Positions 44,023-56,273 of a stretch of 64,000 nucleotides of DNA are shown here, piece after piece; the stretch's first letter is position 1; each line of letters opens with the position of its first letter. The notes under the pieces were generated by a model. It had not been told where the DNA came from. It did no database searches and saw nothing but the letters and a program-made list of their open reading frames with translations. The stretch spans positions 122,480,597 through 122,544,596 of the forward strand of contig CM061921.1 of assembly GCA_031002005.1 (NCBI GenBank). Reading direction: 5' to 3'. The position numbers and the translations under genes are program-made. This DNA is from Vandiemenella viatica (lineage: Eukaryota > Arthropoda > Insecta > Orthoptera > Morabidae).

Positions 44023-44413
44023 GGGGGCATCCATAAATTACGTGAGGTGTTTTTCCGGATCTTTGGACCCCCCCCCCCTCCCCCCTGGTGAGATTTCGTG
44101 AGATCTGGCCGGACCCCCCCCCCCCCCCCTCTGGTGAGATCTGGTCCGTGAGAACCCCCCCTAGAAATCGCCCTGGAAACTTTTTTTTTTAGGTCACACC
44201 CTAACTTTTTTGACGAAATACCCTCCTAAAATCGACTTTGCCGCAAATTTGAGACTTTTTTTTTTTTTTTTTTTTTTACTGTCCCCAAATTTTTCGCAAA
44301 ATCTCACGTGAGATTTCCGTAGACCCCCTCCCTCCCCCTTGGTGAGATCTGGTGAGATTTCGCCGGACCCCCCCCCTCCCCTATTTCACCTCACGTAATT
44401 TATGGATGCCCCC
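44023..44413. mobile_element. Short TIR element (MITE-like), TTA target duplication
   Basis: GGGGGCATCCATAAATTACGT at the left is inverted at the right end (ACGTAATTTATGGATGCCCCC), with TTA on both sides (44,020-44,022 and 44,414-44,416). The interior has C-runs and repeated GGTGAGATCTGG/GTGAGATTTC units, a T-run, and no gene. It is the same terminal family as 560-1598. It interrupts a GC-rich segment (43,790-44,019 and 44,417-44,550), which is itself probably a repeat. Confidence 0.85.
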
Positions 44414-44576
44414 TTACCTTCCCGCGGAGTTTTCTCCCGGCACTCATTGAATAGCAGGCTGAATGGGCCTGACGTTCAGCTTCGAGGAAACGCCTCGGCT
44501 TCGTCGTGGCCGCAGTCTGGCGCTCTACCGCCTGCTTCAATAGTAAGGGACCCAATTTAATGGATTTTTTTTCCCT

Positions 44577-44797
44577 CGGGCTTTACGCCTCGTGGACAGC
44601 GGGGTCATTAGAGGCGGGAAGGGACAGGGGCAAGGAACGGGAAGGAATTCGGCCATGGCCTTTTGCATCCGGCATTTGCCTGGAGTGATTTGGGGAAACC
44701 ATGGAAACCCCAAATCTGGATGCCCGGACGGGGATTCGAACCCGCGTCCTCCCGAATGCGAGGCCAGAACGCTAACCGTTCACCCACCACGCTCGGT
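44577..44797 (-). mobile_element. tRNA-derived SINE (family A), with target duplication
   Basis: Complete inverted copy: CCGAGCGTGGTGGGTGAACG and GGTTCGAATCCCC are visible on the minus strand near 44,722-44,797. AATTTAATGG on the left (about 44,554) and AAATTAATGG on the right form a near-perfect 10-bp duplication, which makes this the best bounded SINE copy. Confidence 0.85.
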
Positions 44798-44899
44798 AAA
44801 TTAATGGCATCATTTACGGATTTTAGAGGAGCTACTTAGAAGATATACTGTATAAAAATCACGTGACAAATCATAACGACGTTTGGTTGGGAGACACTG

Positions 44900-45090
44900 G
44901 AAGATAGGAGGCGGATGAGGATGAATGTTGGTAGAAGAAATACCACTTTCTATCGGGCGTAAAGGAGTGGGCAAAATTTTTATCTTGTATTTAAGGGATT
45001 CAGGAATTGAAATAAATTGTGAATGAGTCGCTGAACAAGTTACTCCAAGCAATAAACGAATTTAAAATGAAAATCCCAGTTCTTAGAAGT
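44900..45090 (+). pseudogene. Possible LINE family A 3' relic
   Basis: GGGATTCAGGAATTGAAATAA and ACAAGTTACTCCAAGCAATAAACGAATTTAAAATGAAAAT resemble, with heavy divergence, the end of family A copies (GGAGTCAGGCATTAGAATAA and following). No frame survives. Confidence 0.4.
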
Positions 45091-45269
45091 AGATGTATAG
45101 GGGAAATTTCAACAGGAACATCAAATTTACTAGCTTGAAAATTAATAAAAGTATTATAAGAACATCTTATTATCGGTTTGTGACGTAATATTCCTGTTCT
45201 TATAAAGCAACAAAATGTAATGGATGTTTCCGGCTAGGAGATGATATATTTTTTTTTATTTTTTTTTGG

Positions 45270-45420
45270 GGGGGGGGGGGGGGGGGGGTTTCTGTTCGTT
45301 GACGTCTAGGTCGGCTAAGATCTTTTGAAGGAATCATCCGGGCTTTTGCCTTAAGTAATTTCGAAAACTGGATGGCCTGGCAGGCATTCGAACCCACGTC
45401 AACCTGAGAGCCACGTCCAG
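45270..45420 (-). mobile_element. SINE family A fragment next to a G-run
   Basis: A run of about 23 G at 45,267-45,289 is followed by GACGTCTAGGTCGGC, GGAATCATCCGGGCTTTTGCC and GGCATTCGAACCCACGTC, an eroded family A unit on the minus strand with a recognisable B box. Confidence 0.55.
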
Positions 45421-47930
45421 GAAATAATGGCTACTCATATTACCAAGGATACTCGAAAAGTTTATTTAGATTTGAAATAAAAATATTTTGCTGTTACTAA
45501 ACACTGTTCCTACTGAAATCTAAATACGATTTACATTATTTATTGTTTGTGGCTATTGTGGATAATATCGCTTTTTCGTTTTTTATTACTGCGCAAAGCG
45601 TTTAAAAATGATATTCTTCAGCCGTTGAAATAATAAGGATTATAGCTTAAATGTTCAACCGGATATTAGAAATAAAACATGTTTTCTCGCTAGCCCAAAG
45701 ACGTATTACCGTCTAGAGATGTTTATTGAATATAGAGTATTTAAATAATGTTATCCCTCTTTATTGAACGCTCAGTGTGCAAAAAAGTGTAAATTATGGT
45801 TACTTTTAACATGATAGTCAAGTTCTTCAGCTACAAAAACTTCGGTTCTGATCATCACAATTTCAGGATCGGCTACCTGATGGGTTCTACTTATCGATGG
45901 CATGGCCAAATTTTGAGTAATGATTTTAATGGCGCCAAGCATTTTGTAACTACTGCCAGGCCGTACTAAGTACTCATGAGGAAAGTGACGTTTAAGTATG
46001 TTCAGCGTGTGGTAAGAGTATGAGGCGGAGAAGGAAATTCGTTTGATGGCAGGGGACGGCCATAACGCGGAGACCCTACACAGTGCTCGGAACCACACTC
46101 ACGGGTACCTACGAATCTTCAGTTGCCTGATACAAATACAGCGAAAAGGAAAAAACCAAAAATACATATCTGTTTTAACAGATATTCACATCGTATCCAT
46201 ACATTTGCTCTACAAAAAATTCATTGAACGTATTTTGTAATATAAATATCTTTTGCATTCGTGAATTGTTCGCTGTACGTGGACGCCGAATCTTGCAAAA
46301 TATACTGGCTTTCTTAATTCCGAATAAGATGTTTTTCTAAATATTATGCCTTAAGAGTTACATAATTTTTATTCACAAAAACAATGATACATATTTAAAT
46401 ACGGTTCAACATATTTTATGTTATGAATCCATCAGGAAGGACTTGTTTGCGGGCTTAAAGTTGTTCCTATTATGTAATATTTACAGCATATTAAATATAT
46501 ACCATAATATATTTAAATGATTATGCATAGTAATAATCGATAACGAAACACTATATGTATACGAAACAACAAGTAATATAATCGTTATAAAGATATGTTA
46601 CATACTCACGATCATTGTAAAAATTGTTATTGATGAAAAATATATAAAGGCATTTTAAATACATACATTATGGTTAAGCATAGTGATGAAAGTTTTATAG
46701 TTAATTCAATAAGCTATAGTTTTTAAAAGCTATGCAAAGAGATGTTTTTTTCAGAATATGCTTCGGCCTATTGTAGGTGAGTAATTTATCATAAATTCGT
46801 GAACGAACGCAGCTTGAATGTCTTAGTCCTAGTAGCGCATTCTCACAATTTAAGTACTACCACGCTCATATGTATCCGAACAACCTGAATCACTTACCAC
46901 TGAATTTCCTTCTGTAGCTTATTCAACCAATTAAACAAAGCTACAAAGACAGTGCTATATGCTGTAGGTTGTATAGTCATACGACTATCCAAAATTGACT
47001 CTGACCCCAGTCACAGAAAAATTACTTTTTCAGATGATCCGTTTTACAAACTAAAACGATGGTTGTTTTTCGGTAATAGAATTGTTTAGCAACAATTGAA
47101 TGTACATAATTTTTCATTTCTAAAACATTTGACAGTACCTATAGACACATGAAAGATATCATATTTACACAAAATCTCAATTTTTAGAGGGTACTATGGC
47201 AGAAAACATGTTAAATGGAAAATTCAATAACAGAATAACTAGAAATACAAAGAAAAATGAATGTTAGCAGTGTTTTACAGTGTAATACAGTTTGCGCAAA
47301 TCATACAAAGTTATCTAAACTATTTCTTATGGTATTACTGATAAGACATGTTTAACGTCATAGAATCTTCAGACTGCTTGTTCTAACGCGAGCATATTTC
47401 TCACTTAAATCTATTTCTGGAGCACTCATAGCATATAAAAGCGCGAAAAAAATTGAGAAATAACTATTATCGGTAACTTACGAAGGCACCAAAGCAATCT
47501 GCGACGGCCAAAAATACAGAAGTAGTAACCAAATGAATTTTAACATCACAAAACTTATTTTCACTCACCACTAGTAAGGGCAACTACTTGAAGTATACGG
47601 AAGATTCTTTATTTTTATTAAAACCATGAAACAACATCGTTGAGTAGCTCAAAAACGCTCTAAACTGTTTCTGCCAGAGCAGGCTCCTGTGAGCAGCTGC
47701 AGGTAAACGGTTTGAATCCGGTGTCAAAAATAGTTAATGCAAATGCACATGCACCGAATATTGTTTAGAGTTTTACTTTTACACCTATTATCATAAAATT
47801 CATTGATTTTAAATCGGATGATATGTTTATAATTGAGACATGCAGAATTGGTTAGTTTGTTAGTGAAAGGAACAGTAGAAGGTAATAACATAAATTATAA
47901 AATACGAAACAGATAATTGACTTCTTTGAT
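45421..47930. other. Unassigned AT-rich region
   Basis: No gene or bounded repeat is recognised. One inverted similarity stands out: 46,852-46,892 (GCTCATATGTATCCGAACAACC) resembles the complement of 39,818-39,856 (GGTCGTTCGGATACTTATGAGC), suggesting an unrecognised dispersed repeat. Confidence 0.35.
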
Positions 47931-47933
47931 TTT

Positions 47934-48025
47934 AAGGGGTATGTTGAGATGAAGAGGATAGCGCAAGATAGGAAGATATGGAGGATTGCATCAAACCAGT
48001 TGAAAGACTGATTGCAACAAAAAAA
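47934..48025 (+). mobile_element. LINE family B 3' tip
   Basis: GTATGTTGAGATGAAGAGGAT and GATATGGAGGATTGCATCAAACCAGTTGAAAGACTGAT match the last 80 bp of the family B copy at 51.1 kb, ending in an A-rich tail. A very short 5'-truncated insertion. Confidence 0.75.
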
Positions 48026-48304
48026 GAAAGGAACTAATCTTGTATGGTGTTCCGAAATTTTATAAACTACGTCTTTCAGTAAAGATAAAGAGCTGGAATT
48101 AAGACATCGTACTAAAATTTGTTACAAAATTATGTCAATCGGCTCTCTTAGTCTCTGCGAGTGTAAATCAGAAACAAGATGGCAGGCGAAAAATCAGTGT
48201 TTATAAAGTGTTTAATACGGCTTCCCTGTACAACACTGACCTTCTATCTCTGCGCTCCTTATTCCACTCACAATGCTCTGACTGAATACTTCAAGACTTC
48301 CTAA

Positions 48305-48733
48305 CAAGGGCGTATCCAGGATCAGAACTAGAGGGGGGCAACTCATATTGGTTTCGAGGATATATGGTGGGGAACTGAAACAATACGATTTCTTACAAAA
48401 TGAAACTCAAACCTATTGAGAAAACTATTTTTATTATTGATTAATATAGTAATCCAACCACTTAATCTAAGGACCTACTTTGTAGTAAATTACGATCGTA
48501 ACTCAGTTATAGTTTATGTAAATATGAATCGTCACGGATTCTTAGAAAAGTTTTCAATAACTTTGTTTCTCGTTTTCTCACTGTGTTCTTTCACGAAATT
48601 TCGATGCACACTCATCAGGCATAATCCAGTCAATCTTTCATCTCCCAAAGTTCTCCCGAGCCAGTTCTTCACTCGTCGAAGAGTACTGAAGGCAACTTAA
48701 ATTTTCTTCTGCCCCTCGTTGGTTACGCCCATG
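48305..48733. mobile_element. hAT-like MITE, 8-bp target duplication
   Basis: CTTCCTAA flanks both ends (48,297-48,304 and 48,734-48,741). The ends CAAGGGCGTATCC and, inverted, CATGGGCGTAACC are imperfect inverted repeats starting with CA, and both are followed inward by a G-rich patch (GAGGGGGGC / CGAGGGGC). The 429-bp interior has no transposase. Confidence 0.75.
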
Positions 48734-48741
48734 CTTCCTAA

Positions 48742-51098
48742 CATCTTAACATCTGAAAGAAAGACTTCCTCTTCGTTCAGAAAGACGCATCATAATTTGT
48801 AACGATAAGTTCGACCAAATATTCAATAATTATTGTTTCCTAAATGCAATTTTCTTTGCTTCCTGCAGTTTGCCACGAATTCACGTCTGTCAGGTAGATG
48901 GGACATAATCCAATTAAAATTTTATAATTTACGACACTGAGAAGAAACTTAATAAAAAAAAAAACAATCCTGTAACAGATCGCTGCTATCTGATTCTGTA
49001 AACGTTTTTAATCGTAGGAGAACAACGTTCATTACGAATAGACATAGATTTCGTAGCTATTAATGAGGTATAATTGAGTTTAATGTTTCCAGTGATCCCG
49101 CCACTACATTTAAGTCGTAACACGATTTTCCAAACTACTGCAGTGTATTCAGCTCACAGATCTTTATTTTGTAACCAGAAGCAGATACCATCTTAGGATA
49201 CGATTATTCTGACCAGAGCGAAAAGAAAATACAGTTTTCTCCTCATTTTTTCCATGTTGTCTTTTTTCATACATCTATTTATCTTCATCATAAATCTTGA
49301 AATCATCATCTCGAGCATCATTAAAAAAACTCTCATAAGCACGAAAATCAGCCGCAAAAGCCGTTATATCTTGGTGATAGAAAAAAATAAACTTTTATTG
49401 CTACTACCAGTTCTAGTAAAAATAAACGAAATGTCATAGCATTCTTCAAACTACAGATATCCGTGATTTGTTAACTCTGCAATAGCTACGATATTTACTA
49501 TATTTCGGCAAAAACTGTGCTGCAGTATCATTGAAAATGCTCCCTTCCAGTTTTTATATCAGCTAAGAGTACCCACATGCCTTCACATAATCTAAACATT
49601 TCAACAAGTATCGGTACTTGATGGAAGTTTTATGATAAACTGGTCCCAGACAAAGTAAAATACAAAATGCTTTGTGTACAATTTGCCAAAAATTTTGGAA
49701 CCAACAAATCGTTGTTAAATCAATTTTACAGTTTGCTAATGTTCAAAATATAAAGTATTATGGCTTTCCGATCTCGCAGTTCTTATATATCCGACTTTAA
49801 AATTATCTACTGGTCATAGAATGTGATTAAATGAAAACAAGGAACTATTAACTGAAAATTGTCAATTAGCTTTGTGTTAGCAAAAACTTCACAATCAGTT
49901 TCTATGACTTGAGCCAAAAAAAAAGAGAAGAAAGAGATCTACGTCATCCATTACCATTACCAATGGAAGGTTAATGCTTAATGAATGAGAACTAGTTAAA
50001 ACTAAATTTCTTATACTTAAACATTGATACATAGATCTGTTACTTTTTTGAGGTAGTTCTATTACCCTCCCCAACGCCAGCACTGGATTTAACCAACCCT
50101 TCCACACAGACATTTTGAAGGAAGAGTCTACTTCCTATGGGGAAAGGTAGGTACGAACCTAATTGCCAACCTCTTAACAAATCTCTATTACGGACTTACA
50201 CATGGCTTCATCCTAATAGTTTTAAGATACTTTCCTATTCATTATAACAACATTTTTCCCTTTTTGTTACATATCCTACACATTACGGTGGTGGCAAATT
50301 TGGCTATTTGGCAATTTGGATACTGTCCAAATGATCAAGTGAAACAAATAAAAAAAAACAACCAGCGTATAAAACTCTGCAACTTAGTGTGCTATCCGAG
50401 AAACAACAGTATGGAGAAATTGAGAAAAAGTGCGCAGTGGGTTTTGACCGCTTGTCACTGCCCTTAGTATTGATACATAGTTTGGGATGGGAAAGTATAT
50501 CCAGATGATATAATACAATGAGAAACACGGATATCAACTGCAGTTAAATACTTCTCCGAACAACGTATGTCGTTAGCTTATACATAATATATAAGATCAT
50601 GGAAATAAGGTACCGAAATGTTCACTGTGTGTATTGTTAGATATAAGTCACTATTACCAGACATATTCAAAACGTTTTAGAGTTCGGAGAGAAAGGTTAA
50701 TGGGTACGGTAGAATTGTAATGGTAACTAGAACCTTAGCATGTGTATCTATAGCTCTCACGTTTTAGTTGATGATGCTGAGAGTGGAGTAATTTATGGCC
50801 CGGCTGGGCTTCCGCCGCATTAGCGAGGTGATTGCCAGCGCCGAAAACTTGAAGCCGCCCACTTCTCTCTTCGGACAACATTCAGCCGGCTTCTTCTTTT
50901 CCACCAAGTTGACGGGCTAATGGAAACTAAAAGCTCTGGGAACTAGATGTTGGGAAGACTGAATGACATTGTGCGAATATATTACATTTAAGCAAACATC
51001 CTATATTCACCGTGAAAATGACACAGTACGTGTACCAGCAGAACATGTTCAAGAAAGCAGAATGGGTAAGATGATTTTTTTGACGTATTTCAAAACTT
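48742..51098. other. Unassigned AT-rich region
   Basis: About 2.3 kb without a recognisable gene, SINE or LINE segment. Confidence 0.35.
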
Positions 51099-51108
51099 AG
51101 CACTGATT

Positions 51109-51827
51109 TTTTTTTTTTTTTTTTTTTTTGCTGTCATCATTCTTTCGACTGGTTTGATACAATCCTCCATCCTTTCCTATCTTGTGCCAACCTCTTCATC
51201 TCTACATATCCCTTACAACCCACGTCCTCAATTATCTGCTTCATATAATCTAATATCTGTCTTCCTCTACAGTTCTTACCTTCGACTGTTCCATCCACTA
51301 ATAAATTAAACAATCCAGCATGTCTCAAAATATGACCTACCAACCTGTCTCTTCTTTCTGTAAGCTTCTTCCACAAACTTCTTTCCTCAACCATCATTTC
51401 CAAAACTCGTTCATTTCGTACTTTGTTTGTCCATTTAATTGTCAGCATTCTTCTGTAGCACCACATTTCAAATGCTTCAATTTTCTTTATATCCCGTATT
51501 CCTAAAGTCCATGTTTCGCTACCATAAAGTGCTGTGCTCCGCATGTAGAGTTTTAAAAAGTTTTTTCTAATTCCTAGATCAATATATGACAGTAAAAGAT
51601 TTCTCTTTTTCATGAAGGCTCTTTTTGCTAGTGCTATTCTGCTTTTAACATCATTCTTGCTTTGGTCATCGGTTGTAATTTTGCTTCCCAAGTAGCAGAA
51701 TTCACTTACTTCTCCTATTGCATCCGATCCTATTTTTATATTTAATCTACTGTGATGGGTATCATTTCTACTACATTTCATCACTTTTGTCTTGCTTTGA
51801 TTTATATTCAGACCAAAATCATCCTTC
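51109..51827 (-). mobile_element. LINE family B, 5'-truncated copy with target duplication
   Basis: AGCACTGATT occurs at both borders (51,099-51,108 and 51,828-51,837). A T-run at 51,109-51,129 is the poly(A) tail on the minus strand. The open frame covers FGLNINQSKTKVMKCSRN, FCYLGSKITTDDQSKNDVKSR, YGSETWTLGIRD, AFEMWCYRRMLTIKW, GHILRHAG and the end WRIVSNQSKE. The 231-codon frame is uninterrupted, so it is much younger than the copy at 23.6 kb. Confidence 0.92.
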
Positions 51828-51837
51828 AGCACTGATT

Positions 51838-53214
51838 CCTGATTACTTTCGTCTGATTTCTCTGTTGTCCAAATTTTATTTTGTTCTTAACATCGCTTAT
51901 CTAACAGAAACTGTTTTTTTATCCTTAACACAGCTGTGAATTTTCAATCACAGAAACCGTGGTTAAAATTAAGAAACAGAAAATTAAGAGGAAGACTGTA
52001 ATGCACGCTAGTATGAATCGATTTGAAATGCTTTTTTCACTTCAACACATTACCGCATCGTCAAATAGAAATGTAACACACTGTCATATTGAATAAAAAA
52101 TCGCCATTATATTACCTACACCACCTTTGATAAACAAATCTTATGTGACGTCGATACATACTGAACTTTCTTTCTTGTGACACTACAATTATTATGCGAA
52201 ATTTAAATTAGAAATTGTAGTAATCTAAATTATTTTCCAGATCTTCAAATCACTGGTGAAAACCGTCTTCTGCCTTCTTTCTACACAACACTTCTATCAC
52301 TTCGGTCAGTTAGTAGTTCCTGAGTTCTTTTACTCAATGTTTTCCTATTGGCTTTTGTCTCATTGGCTTTATGCTTTGTTTGTAGTAATTTATTCTTGAT
52401 GTACCCGCCCGCCCTATTTCCCGAGACCTATACTAACTTATTAGTTAAGTGAATAACGTCTGCACCTTTTGACTTTCCTTTTTCTAGCGCTTTTCAGTGT
52501 CCACAGTTCTTCTTCAAGACCCCTGACCTCCTGAGTGTCATAGTCCTAAAGCATGGCCAAACAGTATTCTTATTTGTGTGTTATAAATTTTCTTCTTCAC
52601 ACTTCGTTCAAGATATTTTCTTTTTCCTAGTTATCCTTCGCAAATAGATCGGAATCCTTCTCTTGGTGCAGTAGGTGTCCATTATACGGGAATGTTGCCA
52701 GATGTACCCTCTCCACTCCCACATGAGCCCCCCCCCCCTTTCTCACAACACTCCTGTGTTGCTAATTTGGGCCGAAGGTATAACTTTCATTCTGCGTATT
52801 ACCTGCAGATATTACTTATATTTAACTTAAATACATATATAGTTAAATCCCGTAGATGTGTACGCTTTTCGAAGTTGGGGCATGCGTTTTCGTACCCGTG
52901 GCTGCCTACCCCACAAGCCTCTGCACTCGTCGCTCCTCATAACTTTTACCTCAAGGCAAGTGGTTACGAAAATAGATTATTTAATAACAGTATCCTAAAA
53001 TTAATAAAATGGGCTAGATTACAGATTTTGAGACTCAGATAAAAATTATTTGGAAACCATGCATACTTGCTTCTTGCGTAAACATCCCTTGACAACACAA
53101 CTGGAAAAGTTTGTATGCGCATCTTCTTCCATATTGCTTCGTTGTTCTCGTATGATTGTGTGTCTATGTCTGGATTTGTCATTATCCTGTAGTTTGTTTC
53201 ATAGTCTGGTTGTT
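51838..53214. other. Unassigned region
   Basis: No gene or bounded repeat seen. A C-run lies near 52,725-52,738. Confidence 0.35.
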
Positions 53215-55020
53215 TCTTCATTGGTGGTCTAGGAGTTTCCTTGGCCACCTTAGTGTATTGTCATTAGTTGGTTCAGCTCCTAGAGCTATTATCAGTGGAT
53301 TGGTAGACTTGGTTAGCCATGCTAAACTGGGCCGCCAGTGGAGTGGGGGTAAACCACTTATTTGGTGGAGTTCGTCTACCCTCGTCTCTCTTGGTGTGTC
53401 TGATGACCCTGTTCTGGATTTCCTGCAGAAGTTGAAGGTGAGAGGCTGCAATGTTACCCCAGACGACTACAGTACTGATCTTATAAGCGCAACGTAAAGT
53501 CGGATTCCTAAATCAAGTTTCAGTGCTGAAGAAGGGTTCAGGACAGGATACAATATTCTTAGTATCCCTGTAGCCTTTCCGCGCACGTTGGTGACAGGGG
53601 CCTTCCACGTCATCCTCCTGTCCATTTTGACTCCTAGGTAGGTGACTGTCCTGGTCCAATTTATGCCTTCCCCAAAAAGGGTCAGTTGCGTTAGGTCTGG
53701 TGGTACTTTCCTCCAGGTCATGATGTTCGCTTGGCTCTTTGGCGCATTATAGGCCAGGCGCCATTTCGTTGCCCATTGCTGTATATTATTACAAGCCTAT
53801 TGCAGTCTTGTTCACAGGGTGTTGAGGTTTAGGCTGCTTGCATACAAGGATTCAGAACACGAGCTCTGCTTGGAGTATCCGCCGTGTACAGCATGTAGAG
53901 CACCGGTCTCAAGACGAAGCCTTGCGGGACACCTGCAGAGATATTCTTTACTGATGGGTTGGCGCCGTCCAGCATAATTCGGAAGGTCCGTCCTTTCAAA
54001 TAGCTCCTCAGCAATCTGACATGGGAGAGTGGGACCCTCTGTGCAAGCAGCTTGTATTGAAGGCCTTGATGCCACACGGAATCAAATGCGCGGCTGACGT
54101 CGAGTATGACTGCGCTAAAATATTCTCGACGCTCGAAGGTAGCGAAGGCTTCTTCAGCGACGCGGAGCAGCTGCTGAGGTGTGGAATGCTACTTCAGGAA
54201 GCCAAACTGATCGTCTCGTAGAAAAACCTCTCGCTGTCGATAATCCTGCTTAGCCTCTTTAGATAAATCTGCTCACACGATTTTGACAGCGTTGGCAGGA
54301 GGCTGATGGGGTGATAAGATTTGGGACACCACCTATCCTTACCCGTTTCGGGATCGGATCACCTCGGCGTTCTTCCATGTTTGGGGATATTCGCCCCTTC
54401 GAAGCATTTCATTGAAGTCGTCTGTGATGCACTGGATAGCGGCTGGAGGCATTTGGCGAAGGATGCCTCCACCGATTCCATGACCTGTCGCTTTGTTGAC
54501 TTGCAGTCTGGCGAGCTTTGTCGATACTTCTTGAGCCGTGATCTCCTCAATGACGTTCTACCCTGGTGGAACAGCTTCTAAGAAGCGCCGCAGTCGCTGT
54601 TCCACAAGGATGATATGTAGGTCATCCCTTGGGACATAAACTGGTTGGAAGTTCGTTTTGAAGGTCTCTGCGAGCGCTTCAGCCTTCTCCTCGGGTTCGC
54701 AGATGTAGTTGTTGCCAACCACTAAGGGCGATATCTTCTGCCGTCGCCATCGTGGTTCTCCACTCTTATCCATCTTGGAGAGGTCCAGAGTGGATTTGAA
54801 ATTTTACCAGTCAGAGATCCTGTGCTGTTCCAGTACAGCCTTGATCTCTCGTTGCAAGCGATTGATGATCCTCTTGGTTTCTGGATCCCTGGTGATGTGC
54901 CACTCCCTAGTCAGTTGGTTTTGGCGGCCATTGCCTCTGAGATGTGGGGAGGCAATTCTCTCGATCGGGCATCGTAGATCATCATGGGCACATGGTCGGA
55001 TGACAAGGCAGTTTTGGTGG
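53215..55020 (-). pseudogene. LINE family D (jockey-type) RT, broken
   Basis: On the minus strand: an N-terminal RT region (54558-54773, EPRWRRQKISPLVVGNNY and EKAEALAETF), then VPQGFVLRPVLYMLYTADTP with LLRSYLKGRTFRIMLDGANPS (53829-54077). The post-RT frame 53467-53721 follows (TVTYLGVKMDRRMTWK and GIRLYVALIRSVL). The catalytic YADD/FADD box between these is lost. Strong jockey-clade wording (LYTADTP). Several frameshifts, no endonuclease in view. Confidence 0.8.
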
Positions 55021-55024
55021 TGAA

Positions 55025-55900
55025 GTCACATTAAGCCAAGGCTGCCCAATCAGTTCTCGAGATTGACCACAGTTTCAATTCTAAGTTATCCTGCCGGCCA
55101 CATAATACTTGCCAATAGTTTTACAAAGGATATTTAAATATAACAAAGATAAAAGTAACACAGTTTAATTACAATCAATATTAAAAACCATCAATGACAG
55201 CTATGTAGAGTTTTTTTTCTTAGTTATAATCAAAAAGTAAAAAACATAAATTGAATATTTGCAGATGTTTTTGAGCTAGCATATCCTAGACCGTGGCCCA
55301 CGGGCCTTGCATTAAGCACTTCTTTGACGAATGGTATGGTTTATGAGGTTCAAGATTTCATGACGAGATTCCAGGTTATAAACAGTGGTAAATGCCTTGT
55401 GTATCGAGTCTTTAAGAGTGGGAATGTTGATTGTCAGAATTTAGGCCAATCTCGTTAACTTCAATAATTTGCAGAATTTTAGAACATGTCATATTTTCAA
55501 ATGATAATGCATTTTTTTTATTTTTGATGAAAGGAAGCTATTAAATTAAAAATAGCATTTAAAAAAAACCTTTCAACGCTGTAACTCACTAGGTTACCTA
55601 CGATCTTACGGCTATGGCATATTTAGACAAATATTCAACTGGATTTGCGACTTCTTGAAGGAAAGAACACCGAATCTAATTAGGTCTGTGGTCCTAAAGG
55701 GCCCCTGCTGTTTCTCATATGCATCAATAGTTAGTGCCACGTAATAGAGGGGAAAATAAAAGTATTTTTTCATGGTGATACTGTATTATTCGAATTGCAA
55801 AAATATCCCAGGGCTAATGCGCTTTGCTACAAGCCGATGATGTGGAGATAATTTTTTTATTTTATTAGGCTTTTGTCATATGCCATACAGCCATCACCAT
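55025..55900. other. Unassigned region, possible hAT-like relic
   Basis: GGCTGCCCAATCAG near 55,040 and GCCCACGGGCCTTGC near 55,298 recall degenerate hAT terminal sequence in inverse orientation, but no duplication is clear. No gene is seen. Confidence 0.3.
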
Positions 55901-55903
55901 CAT

Positions 55904-56235
55904 ACATCGTACATCATTTACGATAACATTTTCATTATTCACTATTTACAATAATTACAATATCTTATAACATCAGTTACTATAATTCAATATTTACAAT
56001 AACTTATAATAATTTAAAGTCATTTACATTACAATTTACAGGTCTCACTTCAACTGTCGTTGCAAATTCAGTTTGTATGTACATCATATATCATTTACGA
56101 TAGAATTTATATTATGCACTGTTTACAGTAATTGCAATAGCTTATAATAACAGTTATATAATTCAATATTTATAATAATTTTAATAATTTAAAGTCATTT
56201 ACATTATAATTTACAGGTATCAATTCAACTGTCAG
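55904..56235 (+). repeat. Tandem 5' monomers of LINE family A
   Basis: Two units of about 177 bp (from CATTTACGATA at about 55,915 and about 56,092), each ending AATTTACAGGTNTCANTTCAACTGTC, with a few substitutions and small indels between them. Their location just before ORF1 suggests promoter monomers; each ends in a plausible splice-acceptor-like TTTACAG/GT. Confidence 0.7.
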
Positions 56236-56273
56236 GAGGAGAACAGCCTCATGTAGATGTAGGAGTAGGTAAG

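Noticed and set aside
45772..46098. 108-codon minus-strand frame
   Set aside because: No recognisable motif or neighbour support.
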